DNA from: an uncultured Solobacterium sp.
GTDB taxonomy: Bacteria > Bacillota_I > Bacilli_A > Erysipelotrichales > Erysipelotrichaceae
Length of the DNA: 8,341 bases
Assembly: GCA_937910655.1 (NCBI GenBank)
Contig: CALEMV010000048.1
Location: 1-8,341, forward strand
Reading direction: 5' to 3'
Shown here: piece by piece, positions 6,171 through 8,341 of the stretch
Layout of the letters: each line of letters begins with the position of its first letter
How positions within the stretch are numbered: position 1 is the stretch's first letter
Made by a program: the position numbers and the translations under genes
Notes under the pieces: generated by a model
Seen by the model: only the letters and a program-made list of their open reading frames with translations
What the model was told of the DNA's origin: nothing
Database searches by the model: none

Positions 6171-8341
6171 TTACATAGCTGATTCATTATTTGTTTGAAT
6201 ATGCAACAATGTAGAAACCGTCTGTTCAGAGATATTCTGCATCATGGCATTGAAGCGATTAAAGCCCTCTTCACGATATGCGTCAATTGGCTTTACATTC
6301 GCATAACTGCGTAAGCGAACACTCGTCTTCAAATGTTCCATCACATCCACATGGTGAATCCACTCACGATCAAGAATCTGTAAGAAGATAAACTTTACCA
6401 TTCGCTGTAGTTCTTCTTGTGGAAGCTCTGCAGTCTGTTTATGGTAGACATCTGTAATCGCATCCGTAATCTCTTCTTGTGATCCTCTGTGGATTGTCTC
6501 TGCATACTGTTTACCATCAATTCCTAAACTATTTAAATATTGTGCAAGTTTCTCCTTTGCATCATTCTTATTTGGAATCTGATAATATCCTTCAATTGCA
6601 GCAGATACATTCTCCTTCACAAGTTCATAAACGAGTGGTTCCATATCCTCAAGATCAAGTACCTTATCTCGTTGGTCATAGATCAAATGCCGTTGTGCCA
6701 TTAATACATCGTCATATTCAAGTGTATTTTTACGTGTATCAAAGTGTAGACCTTCTGCTCTTTCTTGCGTGCGGTCAATGAGTGCTCTCATCTTATTGAT
6801 ATTCTCTTTATCATGTTCAAAGCGCTCAATTATGCCTTCACTTTCGTCTGTATGATATTCCACAATCAAATCATCATCCATGGAACAATAGAATCTAGAG
6901 AAGCCTGGATCACCTTGACGACCAGAACGTCCACGCAACTGATTATCGATACGCTTTGCTTCATGACGTTCACTACCAAGTACCGCAAGACCACCAAGCT
7001 GTGCAACACCTTCTCCAAGCTTAATATCCGTACCACGACCAGCCATATTCGTCGCAACTGTTACTGCAAACTTTTGTCCTGCCTTCGCAATAATCTCAGC
7101 TTCATTTTCATCATTTTTTGCATTTAATACATGATGAGGAATATTCTGTTTCTTTAACATTTCACTGAGTGCTTCATTGATACCGATAGATAATGTACCG
7201 ATTAAGACTGGCTGTCCCTTTTCATGCAGTTCTTTTGTATGTTTAACGATTGCCTCATATTTTTCATGTCTATCTTTGAATACTAGATCCGGTTCATCAA
7301 TACGTGCTATAGGTCTATTGGTAGGCACCTCATACACACGCATGTTATAGGTATTCAAGAATTCATCTTCTTCTGTCTTTGCCGTACCAGTCATACCACT
7401 TAACAGGTCATATAAACGGAAGAAGTTCTGATAAGTAATTGTCGCAAGTGTAATTGTTTCTTGCTTGATACCAACATTTTCTTTGGCTTGAATTGCCTGA
7501 TGTAATCCATCACTGAATTCACGGCCAGCCATCTTTCTACCAGTAAACTGATCAACAAGAATAATTTCATCATCACCCACTACATACTCAACATCCCTAG
7601 TCATGAGATAGTTAGCACGCATTGCATTTTGAATATAATGCACTATGCTTACATGTTCACCATTATAGATGTTTTCAATGCCGAAGGCACGGTCAGCTTT
7701 CTTTAAACCAGCATCCGTTAATACAACGGTACGGTCTTCACGGTCAATCTCAAAATCAACATCTCTCTTACAACTCTTCGCAAAACGATCAGCCTGAATA
7801 TACTGCTGGTCTAATACTGGTCCAGGGCCGCTGATAATTAAAGGTGTTCTAGCTTCATCGATTAAGATGGAGTCAACCTCATCCAATACTGCGTAATGCA
7901 AACCACGTAAAACACGCTGTTCCTTACGCATTACCATGTTATCTCTTAGATAATCAAAGCCTAGTTCTGAATTTGTTGTATAGGTAATATCACAAGCATA
8001 CGCATCTCTTTTTTCACTTTCAGAAAGTGAATGCAAATTACATCCTACCGTTAGGCCAAGGAACGTATATACACGTCCCATCCATTCCGCATCACGTTTG
8101 GCAAGATACTCATTGACAGTTACAACATGTGCTCCCTTACCTGCTAAGGCATGTAAGTAAATTGGCATAACAGCTGTTAATGTCTTACCTTCACCAGTCT
8201 TCATCTCCGCAATATCACCTTCATGTAGTAGGACACCACCTAATACCTGAACACGATATGGAAACTCATTTAGAACACGCTTTGCAGCTTCACGAGCATT
8301 CGCAAAAGCATCAGGCAGTACATCTTTCAAAGATGTTCCTG
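6171..8341 (-). CDS. secA: Preprotein translocase ATPase SecA (partial, N-terminus outside window)
   Basis: SecA is the cytosolic ATPase motor that pushes unfolded preproteins through SecYEG. About 722 codons are visible. The frame is open through the right edge, where it reads GTSLKDVLPDAF, so the TTG at 8328-8330 is an internal Leu codon and roughly 55 N-terminal residues are missing. Counting from that Leu: Walker A MKTGEGKT (43-50), Walker B region LDEVDSILIDEARTPLIISG (149-168), the preprotein-binding domain, then VDQFTGRKMAGR (259-270). The second nucleotide-binding domain has TNMAGRGTDIKLG (427-439) and QLRGRSGRQGDPG (464-476). The helical scaffold and wing follow, with DREWIHHVDVMEHL. 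The protein ends soon after the scaffold, at HIQTNNESAM. The C-terminal linker and SEC-C zinc motif (CxC...CC), present in Bacillus subtilis SecA, are absent. A terminator follows the stop codon. It should export the three signal-peptide proteins encoded next to it, like all Sec substrates. Confidence 0.97.
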   Translation of the reverse strand, partial: GTSLKDVLPDAFANAREAAKRVLNEFPYRVQVLGGVLLHEGDIAEMKTGEGKTLTAVMPIYLHALAGKGAHVVTVNEYLAKRDAEWMGRVYTFLGLTVGCNLHSLSESEKRDAYACDITYTTNSELGFDYLRDNMVMRKEQRVLRGLHYAVLDEVDSILIDEARTPLIISGPGPVLDQQYIQADRFAKSCKRDVDFEIDREDRTVVLTDAGLKKADRAFGIENIYNGEHVSIVHYIQNAMRANYLMTRDVEYVVGDDEIILVDQFTGRKMAGREFSDGLHQAIQAKENVGIKQETITLATITYQNFFRLYDLLSGMTGTAKTEEDEFLNTYNMRVYEVPTNRPIARIDEPDLVFKDRHEKYEAIVKHTKELHEKGQPVLIGTLSIGINEALSEMLKKQNIPHHVLNAKNDENEAEIIAKAGQKFAVTVATNMAGRGTDIKLGEGVAQLGGLAVLGSERHEAKRIDNQLRGRSGRQGDPGFSRFYCSMDDDLIVEYHTDESEGIIERFEHDKENINKMRALIDRTQERAEGLHFDTRKNTLEYDDVLMAQRHLIYDQRDKVLDLEDMEPLVYELVKENVSAAIEGYYQIPNKNDAKEKLAQYLNSLGIDGKQYAETIHRGSQEEITDAITDVYHKQTAELPQEELQRMVKFIFLQILDREWIHHVDVMEHLKTSVRLRSYANVKPIDAYREEGFNRFNAMMQNISEQTVSTLLHIQTNNESAM

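Noticed and set aside
6765..7127. Plus-strand open frames opposite secA (also 6479-6781 and 7622-7834) and a third-frame minus frame at 6866-7057
   Set aside because: They overlap the strongly conserved SecA reading frame and show no domain or ribosome binding site of note.
1..8341. CRISPR array, tRNA/rRNA, insertion sequence, phage or defence system
   Set aside because: No spaced identical repeats, cloverleaf sequences, transposase or integrase motifs, or defence-gene signatures were seen on either strand.

Overview
The window is about 8.3 kb of low-GC DNA. It looks like a chromosomal segment of a Gram-positive bacterium of the Bacillota. AGGAGG-type ribosome binding sites, a MucBP-like surface repeat, two lipobox proteins and the style of SecA and Ung all fit. 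A commensal of the Erysipelotrichia is my best guess, but that is inference without a database search.

Layout. Positions 1-639 hold an anomalous left edge. A plus-strand fragment of a repeat-containing surface protein runs head-on into the first ~58 codons of a minus-strand glgC (ADP-glucose pyrophosphorylase). Both genes are cut at the same place, around 340-362. Everything else is on the minus strand. In order of transcription (right to left) it holds: secA (6171-8341, 5' end outside the window); a secreted, flavinylated FMN/FAD reductase lipoprotein (3975-5960); a small lipoprotein of unknown function with a KPVIYLYPE motif (3283-3903); a DUF885 putative metallopeptidase with a signal peptide and a C-terminal membrane anchor (1373-3226); and ung, uracil-DNA glycosylase (648-1313). 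The glgC stub (about 360-533) follows with its own -10 box.

Organisation. Hairpin terminators follow secA, the flavoprotein gene and the DUF885 gene, so most genes look like separate transcription units. The lipoprotein and DUF885 genes are 56 bp apart with no obvious terminator and may share a transcript. Three consecutive genes encode Sec-exported, membrane-attached proteins beside secA. They do not form a recognisable pathway, and secA and ung are housekeeping genes.

I do not see a clear new multi-gene system. The observations most worth following are the surface-protein/glgC junction (rearrangement or assembly chimera), the unknown electron acceptor of the flavoprotein, and the uncharacterised KPVIYLYPE lipoprotein. 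No tRNA, rRNA, CRISPR array or insertion sequence was seen, and no stretch over 300 bases lacks a gene.
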